A stretch of DNA of 6,162 nucleotides, from the NCBI GenBank assembly GCA_016926475.1, contig JAFGON010000081.1, forward strand, positions 1 through 6,162, in the 5' to 3' direction. This document shows, piece after piece, positions 6,144 to 6,162 of this stretch (positions within the stretch are counted from its first letter, which is position 1; every line of letters starts with the position of its first letter). The position numbers and the translations under genes are program-made. The stretch is from a candidate division WOR-3 bacterium (GTDB lineage Bacteria > SDB-A). A model generated the notes under the pieces. The model had not been told where the DNA came from, ran no database searches, and saw only the letters and a list, made by a program, of their open reading frames with translations.

Positions 6144-6162
6144 GAACTAAGGCAAAGAAAAA
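6144..6162. other. Short trailer after hsdS, nothing recognised
   Basis: Nineteen bases follow the hsdS stop before the window ends. No terminator hairpin or start codon is seen, so it cannot be told whether the operon ends here or continues. Confidence 0.5.

Overview
The window is dominated by a complete, intact Type I restriction-modification operon, hsdR-hsdM-hsdS, all on the + strand (749-6143). A divergently oriented, edge-truncated gene for a secreted protein lies to its left (1-367, minus strand), and a 381-base AT-rich intergenic region separates the two. That region is unusually rich in short repeats and hairpins.

Organism: this is a bacterium with moderate GC (roughly 45-50% in the hsd core genes), strong AGGAGG-like ribosome binding sites and tightly packed genes. 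The truncated secreted protein appears to open a beta-propeller of BNR/Asp-box type. Together with the intergenic repeat style, it recalls uncultured candidate-phylum or FCB-type bacteria known from metagenomes. That is an impression from memory and not a placement; nothing in the window fixes the phylum.

Layout: 1-367 (minus) is the N-terminus of an exported protein. 368-748 holds a probable promoter for each direction, an AT-rich inverted repeat, a 4 x 10-bp tandem repeat, and an alternating array of CTTCGTG motifs and perfect hairpins. 749-3436 is HsdR, 3448-4845 HsdM and 4845-6143 HsdS. 6144-6162 shows nothing.

How the genes work together: HsdS contributes two target recognition domains that read the two halves of a split DNA site. 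With two HsdM subunits it forms an N6-adenine methyltransferase that protects host DNA. Adding HsdR, which carries a PD-(D/E)XK nuclease and an SF2 translocase, gives the restriction complex that cuts unmethylated incoming DNA. All catalytic motifs checked in R and M are present and S has both recognition domains, so the system looks functional.

I see no new defence system here. The most informative signals are the sharp base-composition mosaic inside hsdS, where both recognition domains are about 27-28% GC around a 50% GC central spacer, and the ordered repeat/hairpin structure in the intergenic region.
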